A stretch of DNA of 64,000 bases, taken from contig OZ007569.1 of NCBI GenBank assembly GCA_963931925.1, positions 73,088,118 through 73,152,117 of the forward strand, in the 5' to 3' direction. This document shows positions 24,601 to 36,600 of the stretch, in pieces (position 1 is the stretch's first letter; the number at the start of each line of letters is the position of its first letter). Below the pieces are notes generated by a model. It ran no database searches and had not been told where the DNA came from. It saw only the letters and a list, made by a program, of their open reading frames with translations. The translations under genes were made by a program, and so were the position numbers. This DNA comes from Onchidella celtica (Eukaryota; Mollusca; Gastropoda; Systellommatophora; Onchidiidae).

Positions 24601-27600
24601 GCACAGACGAAACCAGAGGAGAGTGTCTTCTCTGTTGCTTGTACGGGGGTCGTGGACCAGTCGGACTGTGACGTAAGCGACACCGAGGCGCAGCAAGAGT
24701 TGCAAATTCAATTGCCGGAGTTAACTCCGACACAAGGTTACAGGGACGTTAAAATTAACCCTGACCTTACGAGTTCAAGGGGTAGGGAACTTAAGACCCT
24801 GCTAGCGTCATTCCCGGATGTTGTTACGGATTTGCCGGGTCGCACTACGGTGATCCAGCACCAAATAAAGTTGACTTCGGATAAGCCAGTATTTCTTAGA
24901 CCGTATCCGCTGCCTTTTTCTTCGAGAGATAGAGTCATAAAGGAAGTTGAGTCAATGTTGAAGTTAGATGTGATAGAACCATCAACATCGCCGTATTCAT
25001 CACCCATCGTCCTCGTGAAAAAACTTGATGGATCGGTGCGGTTCTGTATTGATTTTCGAAGATTGAACACTATTACGGTAGGCGATAGGGAGCCTATCCC
25101 GTTTCAGGAGGAATTAATAGCTTCATTGGCCGGGTCCACGTGGTTTTCCAAGATAGATTTGACGAAAGGGTATTGGGAAATCCCGCTTACTGAGGAGTCT
25201 AAACAATACACGGCGTTCCAAACGCCCATTGGATTATTCCAATTTAAGGTCATGCCATTTGGGTTGGTAAACGCGCCAGCGACGTTTGCACGATTAATGA
25301 GACTAGTGTTGAAGGACATACCTAATGTCGTGTCATTCTTTGACGATATAGCATGCCATACGTCGACATGGTCTGATCATATTCAGACAATAACAGTAAT
25401 TTTTCAACGATTGCGTCATTTTGGGTTAACTGCTAAACCCGCAAAGATGGATTTGGCATGTCCAGAGATAATATTCTTAGGACATATTGTGGGTAGAGGT
25501 GTTCAGAGACCTGAAGTAACAAAAATTGACAAGTTAGTAGGGTTGCAAATCCCCAAAACAAAGAAACAAGTCAGAAGCTTAGTGGGAATTTTAAATTATT
25601 ACAGAAAGTTCATTCCAAATTTTTCCTCCTTGTCATCTTCTCTTACTGACCTTACTAAGAAGGGACAACCCGATAAGGTTCAGTGGACGTCTGAATGTCA
25701 GACATCATTTGATAATTTGGTGACAGCATTATCATCGTCACCCATTCTGATATTACCCGATTTTCGATCTAATTTTATCCTCAGAACGGATGCGTCGGAC
25801 TCTGGTGTCGGCGCTTGTCTTCTACAGGAGAAGAACGAATGTCTCCATCCTGTATGTTATGTCAGTAGGAAGTTATTGCAGAGAGAAAGAAAGTATTCTG
25901 TGATAGAGCGTGAGTGTCTTGCCATTGTGTGGTCCGTCCAGAAATTAGGACGTTATCTCATGGGACGAGAATTTTGTATCCAGACAGACCACAAGCCACT
26001 GACATTTTTGTCGAAGAATCGTTCGTCCAGCCCACGCTTGTCTAGATGGGCATTGGCTTTGCAGCCGTATACCTTCGTTATTCAACCAATTCCAGGAACC
26101 AGCAATCATATCGCCGACTACCTTAGTCGAGCCTAGGGGAAGATTTCAGGAGCTTATACATCAGAGGACAGGAACATTGACAGGATCTGTGTGAATGAGT
26201 CGACTTTAAAATATTGACATTATAAATATGATATGAAGAATGGTTGATAGGTTGATTGGGTTTTGATTCTGTATTAGATATTGTGTTTAGTTAGCTATTC
26301 ATGATGTGACACATATATGCATATTGCAGGCCATATTGATCCCCATATTTTCCCCTGATTTCGGTATTTTATATACTAGGGGAACTGCTAGGTCATTTTT
26401 TTAGGTATTGCTCACGCTCACTCGTTGACAGTCATCTTGATGCGATTTGAAATTAATTGCATTAATTTTTTTGGGGTGGGGGATGATGTCACGAGTGGAG
26501 TGAGTGCAATTAAGGGGATTGCTACAGAGCGGGTGTAGAGTAAAATTAACGCACGTAGACAAGTAAGTTAAGCGTGCTGTTGTGAGTAGTGGGAGGGTCT
26601 GAATGAGGCGAAAGCGCTGTATTACTATCACTGCAAGTTAGAAGGTCCTACGGAACGGACCTGTGAATAAGAGCCCATCGGGCGGACATAAGGGGAGCAG
26701 TCGAGAAGACTAGTGAGAGAGTCTTTCCAGTGATGACTGGTACGTAGAACGTTGATTGATTATTATGATTGATGTATTATATTATATTCGTCTATTACCA
26801 TGATGTAAATAAGTATATGTGAGGAATGTGGAAGTCCTTGATATTGGATATAGCAATGTGCGCCAGGAGCGATAGATGAAAGTGAGTTCATGGATTTGTA
26901 GCGCGAGTGAGTAGTGTGTACTCCGATGGAGGTGTGTTACCGTAAGATGTGTGGTGAGTGAAAGGTGAACTAGTGTGTGTACGCTTCATGGATTGTAAGG
27001 AGAGGTGGAGTGAATAGAAATGGTAGGGTATTATACCAATGTAATGTTATTCTTGTAGGTGTCGAGGACGGGCCGCAGAGCCACCTCGATGAGCACAGGG
27101 GATAGGCCAGCATAGGGCCGGAGGCCACACATAGGCCGGAAGTGAGGCTGTCAGTGCAGGACAGTAGAGGCACATAAAGTCGTGGTAGTCAGGCCACGGA
27201 CAGGGACGTAGATATGAGCGTGAATGGGAGAATGTACTATTGAAATGATAATGTCTATTGAAATGATAATGTGTTATTGCCCTGCTGAGGTGCTAGGGGA
27301 ATGCTAAGGTGTATGACAATAGGAAGGTGATATTGAGAGACTGCGGTGCCAGTGAATTATTAATGTGCTATTAAGACCCTGAGGGGAGAGGCTGAGGCCG
27401 AAGTGCCTTTAGGAGTAACTACCGGATTGTGGATCCGAGGGAGAGTGTGTGTGAGAATAAGGCCGTTGTACGGCAGTTCATTTCAATAATATAATGTATG
27501 TAATTGCGCTATTATCTGTATAATTATGTTTAATAAATGTGTGAGTCTGATGGATTGTTTTGTTAAGTGTTAACTTGTTGTTCGTGATTGTTGTCCTGTC

Positions 27601-30600
27601 ATAACTTATTACATCTCCCAGTCTGGGATTTGTGACAGTCTCAAAATATTTAAAACACTGATACTGGTCATCTCATAGATCCTTCCTATCACCATGAGAG
27701 ATGAAGATCCATATTTATAGTGGATATTTAGGCCTGGGCTATTACACCACTTTCAAGAAAAAATTATATTTATATCATGCCAGGAGGTTTACAGAGCTAA
27801 TACAGCTAATCAGCTCAACACTGAGAGCCCGGTTAAACGGAGCCAATCCTCCGACAAACATTGATCACCGTGCTAAACCTTTTCCTTTTTTGCACTGAAA
27901 TCAACCTTTGACCCTGTCTTACCTGTAAGGAGCTTTTTCATTGACTGCCACACTGGTCAGCAGAGAAGTTTGAAACCAGCCTTTGTATTGGTCAATGCCC
28001 TCCAGATATACATCTGCTTGACCACCATAGTCTGTGGACATCACAAATGATTGAAATGCTGTAGAACTACAGACTTAAAACTGAAAAAAATTTAGTTCAT
28101 GCATGAAGTTTTACATTCTGCATTTGCCATTAAGACACCAGCAGCCACAACACAGAAACAATGAGTTTTTCATCATGGACAATTCAAAACATTTATAGCT
28201 GGTACTAGCAGAGTTTCCAATGTTTGAATGAAATGCAAGAAACACTATTTAACTGTCAGATTTCAGTGAGCAATCAACAAGAAGATAATATAAAATTAAT
28301 GCATTAACAATAGCACAGAGATTGACCCTGGTAAAGACAGGCAAAGTTAAGTTATTTTTTTAACAATACTTTATGGACTATCAGATAACAGCAAAGTCAA
28401 CACAGAGAAGCCATCGAAAAGGAGCCAAGAAAGAAAAAAATTATCCTGTCTGATTTCAATCAATTAATTTTTCTTCCAAAAATCTATGTCTAGACTCTAC
28501 TGACATGGCTACCATAATTATGATAGAGATGACCTTTGTCTGAGAGAAGTCATGTGACACAGAGCAGTTTTTCAGACACATCAGAAAAAAAAAAAAAATA
28601 GAGGAGAAAAGTTGTCAAGCACGCAGCTTCACATCAGAAACAATTAAAAAAACAACAAAAGAAACCTATACAATAAACTTCAAAAGAAACAGAGACTTTG
28701 CACAATACGACGTGCAACTCCTTGTCTTTTTCCTCCCACATTTTAATTTGGTCACATCAGACATGATTGTTCCAGAACCTTCTCGTGCTGAGCTCTGTCA
28801 CCGCCCTACTCACCTACACAACAACTGTCACACTGACATTCACCCACCTGCCAGAACGCAAGCCCAGGAAACACCACTGTCAAACCAGATGTCCAGAATA
28901 TCCTCCCCTTTCACATAGTCGCTGTTGTCTCTCTGGTTGATCTGTCAATGGTAAACATCATCATCATCATCATCACTGCCTTTCTCACCCTGGATCAGGG
29001 TATAGGCCACCAACAAACACTTTCCATCCCTCTCTATCATGGGCCAGTCTCTTTACATTATTCCAAGTCTTTCCGCTTCGTTGCACATCATTTTCTCTGG
29101 CTCTTCTCCACGTTCCGCGCGGCCTTCCTCTTGATCTCTTGCCCTGGGGATTCCAATCCAATACCTTCTTCGTGATGCTGTTTCCTGGCCTCCTGAGAGT
29201 GTGGCCGATCCATCTCCATCGCCTCCTACCAATTTCCTCTCTGACTGGGCTCTGTCTTGTTCTTTTCCATACAATTTCATTGCTGACCTTGTCTGTCCAT
29301 CTGATCTTAAGTAGCTTCCTCAAACATCTGTTGATGAAAACTTGGATTCTCTTTATGCAGGCCTGGGATGCATTCCAAGTCTCACATCCATACAACAGGA
29401 CTGACTTCACGTTCGAGTTGAATATCCTCAGCTTTGTTTTTAGAGATATATCCTTGGTTCTCCAAATCTTGCTTAAGGACGTAAAAGCTGCCTGTGCCTT
29501 TCCAATTCGTGCTTTGACTTCTGCCTCTGTTCCTCCCTTATTGTCAATGATACTACCAAGATAGCAGAAGGACTCTACATCTTCCAGTGGTTGATCTCCT
29601 ACTCTGACTTGTGCGCTTGGGGGTGCAACAATTTTTAGGACCTTCGACTTCGCAGGATGTATCCTCAATCCAATAGATTCTGAAATTTTGTTTAGAGCTG
29701 TAGTCTTTGCTTGCATCTGGTCGTGTGTGTGCGACAATAGTGCCAAGTCATCTGCAAAATCTAGATCGTCCAGCTGTGTCCATGGGGTCCATTGTATGCC
29801 ATTTCTTCCTCCACTGGTGGTTTCTTTCATAAGCCAATCAATCACCAGGACAAACAGAAATGGGGACAGCAAACAACCCTGCCTAACACCAGTCTTGATA
29901 TCAAAGCTGTCAGTAAGCTCGCCATCGTGTACGACTCTGCAACTTGTCCCCTCGTACATGCTCTTGATAAGGTTCACCATCTTCTCTGGGATTCCATAAT
30001 GTCTCAATATTCTCCACAGTGTTTCTCTATCGATGCTATCAAAGGCCTTCTCGTAGTCGAGGAAGTTCACTATCAGTTGGGAGTTCCACTCTAGCGACTG
30101 CTCTACTATGATTCTCAGCGTGGCGATCTGGTCGGTGGTTGATCGATTACTCCTGAAACCAGCTTGCTCCTCACGAAGTTTTGGGTCTGTTGCATTCTGT
30201 ATTCGCTTGAGAATAATCCGGTTGAAAACCTTTCCTGGGATGGAGAGAAGTGTGATTCCTCTGTAGTTACTACAATTGCTGAGGTCCCCTTTTTTTGGAA
30301 GCTTCACGAGGTGTCCTTCCTTCCAGTCCTTTGGAAACTTGCCTCCGATCCAAATCCTCGAGAATAGCGAGTGCAGACCCTCTGCAGCCCCAGCAGCATC
30401 TGCCTTCAGCGCCTCTGGTGGGATCTGATCTGGTCCAGCTGCCTTGCCTCGATTTAACTGCTTTATGGCATCATTAATCTCTGCTTTAGTCGGAGGGTCG
30501 CAACTGATCGGTAAATCATTTCTTGCGGGTAGAATGTCGGGTGGGTTGCTTGGTGGAGGTCTGTTCAAGAGGCTGTTAAAATGTTCTATCCATCTTTTTG

Positions 30601-33600
30601 CCTGAGCTTCCTTTCCAAAAATAGCCTTCCTGTTGTAATCCTTGACAGGAACTTCAGGTTTTCCATATTTTCCAGCAAGAGTCTTTGTAGTCTGGTAGAG
30701 GATCCTCATGTGTCCTCCTGTTGCTGCCTTCTCTGCTTTCTCTGCTAACATTGCTATGAACTCCTCCTTGTCTTTTTTAATTGATTTTTTGACCTCTTTA
30801 GCTGATGCTCGGTACTCTTCCTGGTTACCAACTCTTGAGCTTCTTGTACGACTTGCATTTACCTGTTCTTTTAGGTCTCTTCTTATCCTTATCAAGTCCA
30901 GTGATTTTTGACTGATCCATTCCTTGTGTTCCACTTTCTTTTCCCCAAGAACATCCTGGCATGTCGATGTAAATACTCCTTTTACCTTAGCCCAGTGAGT
31001 CTCCAAATCTACTGTCTCTTCGAGGTCAACAAGGGGTTTGAATCTATTCCTCAGTGTCAGCTGGAACTCTTCCTTCTTGTCTCCATCCAGAAGGCTCACT
31101 TGAAACTTTCTCCTCTTTGTTCCTGCTCTGGTACCTTGTTTCTTGAGGCGGAGTTTGAGTCTTGCCAGCAGCATGTGATGGTCAGATCCAACATCAGCTC
31201 CTCTCTGTACTATGACATCCTCCAGTGAGCGTCTGAATCGTCGGGTGATGCAAAAGTGGTCAATCTGGTTTTCAGTTACTCCATCCGGTGAAATCCAAGT
31301 GGCCTTATGGATCCTCTTGTGTGGGAATACTGAACCTCCAATCACATAGCTGTTAAATGCGCAGAAACTTGCAAACCGCTCTCCATTCTCATTCATTTGT
31401 CCCAAACCATTGCACCCCATAATGTCCTCATACCCTGTATTGTCCTGTCCTATCTTGGCATTGGCGTCTCCCATTATAATGTTCACATCTTTTCTTGGCA
31501 ATGTGTCAACTATTTCCTGAAGCTGGTTGTAGAAATCGTCCTTGTCCTCATCGGTTGCTTCGTTTGTTGGGGCGTATATCTGCACAATGTTCATGTTGAT
31601 GTTCTTGTTCTTTGTAGTAAATGATGCCAATATAATTCTCCTTCCGTAGGGTTCCCATCCCCTCAGTGACCTCTGGGCGTGCTTGCTCAAGATGATCGCT
31701 ACTCCTTCTGTATGCTTTTTGTCCTCCCTTCCAGAATACAAAATCTTTTCCCCAGAATTAAGTTGTTTCAGTCCGGACTGTATCCAGCGGGTCTCGCTAA
31801 CTCCGAGTATGTGCAGTCTGTATCGCCTCATCTCCATTGTAACCTGGGCACTCTTTCCTGCTTCATACATGGAGCGGACATTCCACGACGCAATCCGGAG
31901 TGACTTGTTTGATGAAGGAGCAGTCAGGCCAGTGGAGTCCTTTCGGCTTTGTCCATTGTCCTTCATTGAATCTACAGGTGCAGATGCTCCCCCTTCTCCC
32001 AAGATAAAAGACTGATTTAAAGTATTTGCTTGTGTTTCTGTAACTGGTTTATTTTTACAGGGTGGGTAGTTGGCCCACCGCCAACTGGCTCTTCTCGGGA
32101 GACCAGGACCTTTGCACCTTTAGTCGCCTCTTACGACACGCAGTATCACGTCAGATGTATTCTTTGCTGTCCCTCTTCTGCAAGAGGGCCCCGCATCTGC
32201 ACGGGCGCAATGGTAAACATGGAGATGAGTAACAGATTCCAGCAGTACAAAATCAGACATTTCTAGTCAATCTGTTACCAGAATAAATAAGATGCTTGTG
32301 GGTTTAAATGTGAAAGTGCAAGTTTTAACATGAAAGAGGAAAAGAGAAAGAAACAGAGAGAGGGAGGGGGTGAAAGTGAATGAATGAATGAGTGAAGTGA
32401 GTTAATCTTAAATATCAATCTGTGTGGTATTGATGCCAATGTCCTGGACATTATAACTATTTGTTTTTGCATGACCAGTGCAAATTTCTCGTCTGAGATA
32501 AATAAAAATTTTGATTCTGAAAAAGATATGAAAAATCGAAGAAAAAGAGAAACTAAACAGTCCAGTTTTGTGTTTTCTATGCTTGCTGACACAAGGTAAA
32601 TCTTGTGCAAAGTTTCATCTGTTCTGACTGCCCATATCAACTTATCTATAAACTGACGTGCCACAGAAAATTTCTTCTCACGGAATGAGGCAGCTATGTA
32701 CAGTATGTCTTTACCTTGGCCAGTAACTGGTTGGGCAACAGTTCTTCTACTGACAAGCTCCACCAGCAGTCAGAGCCATGGCGACCAATCAGCTGACAGA
32801 CATGGTTGACCGTCTCTCTACAGGAGAAAAATAATCAAAACAAACCTAAGAAATATACTAATAATTATGGTAACTGGCACTATTTTTTTTCTTCACTCCT
32901 GACTTGCATGCATTTTCCTCATGAACTCCATATTATTAAAAACCAGCAGCACCAACAACCTATACAAAACTTTTCATATCCATTTAATCATTTTGGCATG
33001 TTTTTGAAAAATAATATTTCATTGGTCACAATTTTTTAACCTGATGAAGAATTTACATGTAAGTTCCCAAAGCTTGTAAAATTTCTTTAGTTTTTATTTA
33101 TTTTTACAACTTTTTCGTCTAAAATACAATGAAAGTCCAAACGAATTAGAAACGAAAGATAAAAAAAAAAAAAAAGCTTTGGTAATGCCGGGCTGTAACA
33201 CACAACCTCTTCACCTTTTTTGGGGGCACATTTTCAGTTTGTTCCACATCCTGTTGTGACCCCAAAGATTTTCTGTTGCTTTTTAAAAGTATTTTGATGA
33301 TTAATCCACTACAGCAATGGTTGGACACTCATACAAAGTTTATGCTTGCCTCCTCCAGTGCAAACTTTTGCACAATATTGTCCTTATCATTTTGTTTATT
33401 ATACTGCAAAGTCTGTTGTCCAATTCCACCACAGCAAAGATTGAGTATAAGAGATTTCCAGCACTCACCTGGTGACTAAAGGTTCCCCTGAAAATTTGTG
33501 ATAAAAAACTGGCAAAGGGACTCCCCAGCTTCTCTGACGAGAGATGCACCAATAGGGACGTGAGGTGAGCTCAGCAATCATTCCCTGTTCACTTTGCTGT

Positions 33601-36600
33601 GGATAAATTCTGACCCGGGACAGCTGATCCTGTATGGGTGACATCAGAAATATTTGTGTGGGAGTCATCATTGACCAATTATGCCTGCCCCATGTGCAGT
33701 AGCACGAGCTCTTGCAGTTGCCTGAAGGGCACAGTGTTATGTGCGAATGGTGTGCCTGCCAGTCAACTGTAAGCACCCGTGCAACTTAACATGAGTCTGG
33801 TCTCAGTTCAGTCTCTGTCTCTTTTTTTAAATTTCCAAAGAATAGCTGCTGTAGTAGCGGAACAGTGAAAACCAAACATATCTACAATGAAATCTCACTT
33901 TTCCATTTTTGCTCACGTTTTTTACTAGGTACAAGGAGTTTTCACCTTTTTCCAGCTGAAGCAAACCATGGAAATATCAATCGCTTACTCATGCTGTGAG
34001 AAATACAAGGAATAGAGTTGGTCTTTTGGAAGTGACTGATTGAGGACAAAACCCACTAAGGCTTGGTCAAAATTTTCTACACGACATACAAAACACTACC
34101 AATATAACCTTTAACCTTTTACATAAACAGCTACCATAGAGCCTACTCCTACAATATCTACAACAGAATACTTATCTGACAATTGGTAACTGACCAGAGC
34201 TTGTGGTCTCAGGGCTGACACATTGATGAACCATTGTTTGCTGGCACGGATTATTACAGGTTGTTTGGTCCTCCAATCATATGGATAGCTGTGCTTGAAA
34301 TCTTCAACGAGCAGGATACGTGGACCCAGGGCTGAGATGACTGAAATGTCAAGTCAGGTGACAGAAAATGTCAAATTGCATGATATCACCTGTCCCTATG
34401 TTACAAAGCAGACTTTGCATTGCATTTACTCTAACTTGTAGTAAAAAAATTGAGATTTGAATTCTAAATCCGCACATACGCTGCTACACAAGAATGATAT
34501 AAATACAGGGATGTAGATGGCCTTCCAATCAAAAGTTGGAAAAATTCCCAAACGGAAACTATCTGCACCAGATATTGGTAAGTAATACAACTGTAATGAA
34601 CTAGTTCAACTTACAATGGAACAAAGGTAATTGGAATTCGAAAGCTAAAAAATCAGTAACTCAACAAAAATCGGTGAGCTTATTTCCTTGTTTGCAGTAA
34701 GTTAGAAAGATATCAGACTATACTATTGTGATTTATGTACTTTCTCTCTGCCTTACAGAAACAATGTTTTCTGCAGAAACTTTTGCCTACAGAAGAAACC
34801 CAAACCTCACTTCACCTGAAATCCTCTACAATGCAAACAAGTTTCATCCATTGTGTATATGGTGACTTCCCCTACCTGCTTCATCGGCATCCACGCCCAC
34901 TGTCTTTCCCAGCAGTGAACTGTCCACCCCTGACACATACTCACCTCGGCCATCCACATGACAGTCCTAGGTTGAGATGAATAGACAGGATAGAAAAAAG
35001 TCAAAAATTGGGTAAAACATTTTTCTTAACCTGAAGAAAGACCTGAGGTCTGAAAGTCTGTTTTTCATCCATTTTAAATTTTTTAGGAATTGGCTTTTGT
35101 TATGGGACCGCAGTATTTTACACAGTAAGCTTTGGGTGACCAGTGAACACAACTCAGTATTTTCTCTATTCAGCGTTATAATGAGACTCTGGTCCCTTAA
35201 CAACAGTGTTAGGAATTCAGTCCAGTGGTAAGAAACTCCTCAGGTGGAGTGAGACAGATGACGAACATCAGAAGAAGAGTGGATTCTTTCATTAGATGTT
35301 TCAGCCTTGAACTTCACCCCCGCCACACCCTCAGTGTTCGTCACCCACCTTTTTTTCATTCGCCAGGCTCTTCTTTGGGTTTGAACCCGTACCGCTTAGT
35401 TTCTGTTCTTTGTGCAGGTGTCTTATCCATTTTGCCAAAACTGCCACTGGTTATATGGTATAATTTTAGGCTATATGAATTTCTTTACATCAACTCCAGC
35501 AGGAAGCATTTTTCGCTGTTATTGCTATTTCCCTAAAGGCACTTCTAATTTTCCTGCCACCTAGATTGAGTTTCTTCAGAAGAGAATGCATCGTTTATTT
35601 ACAGTTTTTGTTTGTAGGCAGGGTTTGCAGCATACAACCTTATCTCTTTTCTTGCCAGGTTTAAACGTGTACTCAGGTATCTACTCATGCAGCAATGTTA
35701 CAAGAGTACATATTTTTCTTTCACTTTGCTTGATCTCATTTGAGACAGTACTTTTAACTACATAACATGCATGGTTATTGCTTTGAACTTCCAGTTCATT
35801 GTAAAATGTACACTTCATAATTTTAACCACTGGCCCTTGTCAGTGAGTAAAACTGTAGGTGAAGGGTGAATGAAGCTGTCAGCAAAATCCAAACTAGAGT
35901 CCATTCAGCATTATACGGTTTTGCAATTTCTTTAATATCTCCGGCTTGCCTAGATCAATCGCAGTCAAATTTTGCACAGCCTCCTGTTTTAATTTGTCTT
36001 AACAGGAAATTATTTTTGAGCATTAAAAGAGGTAGAAATAAACTTGTTCCTTCATAAACTTATATAAAAAACTTGTCTGACTCCAAATGGTGAACACAGA
36101 GGCTGTTTACAGACCCAGCAAAAGTGCACTGCTGACACAGACTTTTCGTAAATGCAAAGATGCATATTTACGATAAATGCATTGCATAGTTTAAAGAGAA
36201 GTGTAATACTGATCAAGAATTAACCAATGAATTGTTTGCGATTTTGAACACAAACAAGGAAATAAATTCAATATGGTCTTTAGTATCTTCATCATCATTG
36301 CCTTTCTCACCCTGGATCAGGGTATAGGCCACCAACAAACACTTTCCATCCCTCTCTATCATGGGCCAGCCTCTTTACATTATTCCAAGTCTTTCCGCTT
36401 CGTTGCACATCATTTTCTCTGGCTCTTCTCCACGTTCCGCGCGGCCTTCCTCTTGATCTCTTGCCCTGGGGATTCCAATCCAATACCTTCTTCGTGATGC
36501 TGTTTCCTGGCCTCCTGAGAGTGTGGCCGATCCATCTCCATCGCCTCCTACCAATTTCCTCTCTGACTGGGCTCTGTCTTGTTCTTTTCCATACAATTTC

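Larger units (their letters stand above)
19355..27637 (+). mobile_element. Complete Gmr1-like Ty3/Gypsy LTR retrotransposon A (8283 bp)
   Basis: Two 1151-bp LTRs bound gag-pol reading frames on the + strand, antisense to IARS2 in intron 15. A 5-bp target duplication GTCTC is at 19350-19354 and 27638-27642. Domain order is coiled coil, capsid, two zinc knuckles, protease, integrase, reverse transcriptase, RNase H, so integrase precedes RT, as in the Gmr1 group rather than ordinary Ty3/Gypsy. The LTRs look identical by eye, implying a recent insertion. One frame break lies inside the integrase at 23798-23802. No envelope-like ORF follows RNase H. Confidence 0.95.
28959..32207 (-). mobile_element. 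Full-length LINE (RTE-like), 3249 bp
   Basis: A 13-bp target duplication CAATGGTAAACAT at 28946-28958 and 32208-32220 delimits it exactly. It has one ORF (endonuclease plus reverse transcriptase) and a short GAT-repeat tail instead of poly(A). Length, single ORF and trinucleotide tail suggest the RTE clade; clade assignment is tentative. It is in sense orientation in IARS2 intron 13 and ends 17 bases before the exon 14 start. Confidence 0.92.

Noticed and set aside
29139-32015. Plus-strand ORFs over the LINE
   Set aside because: They mirror the 1005-codon minus-strand LINE ORF and have no recognisable protein content.
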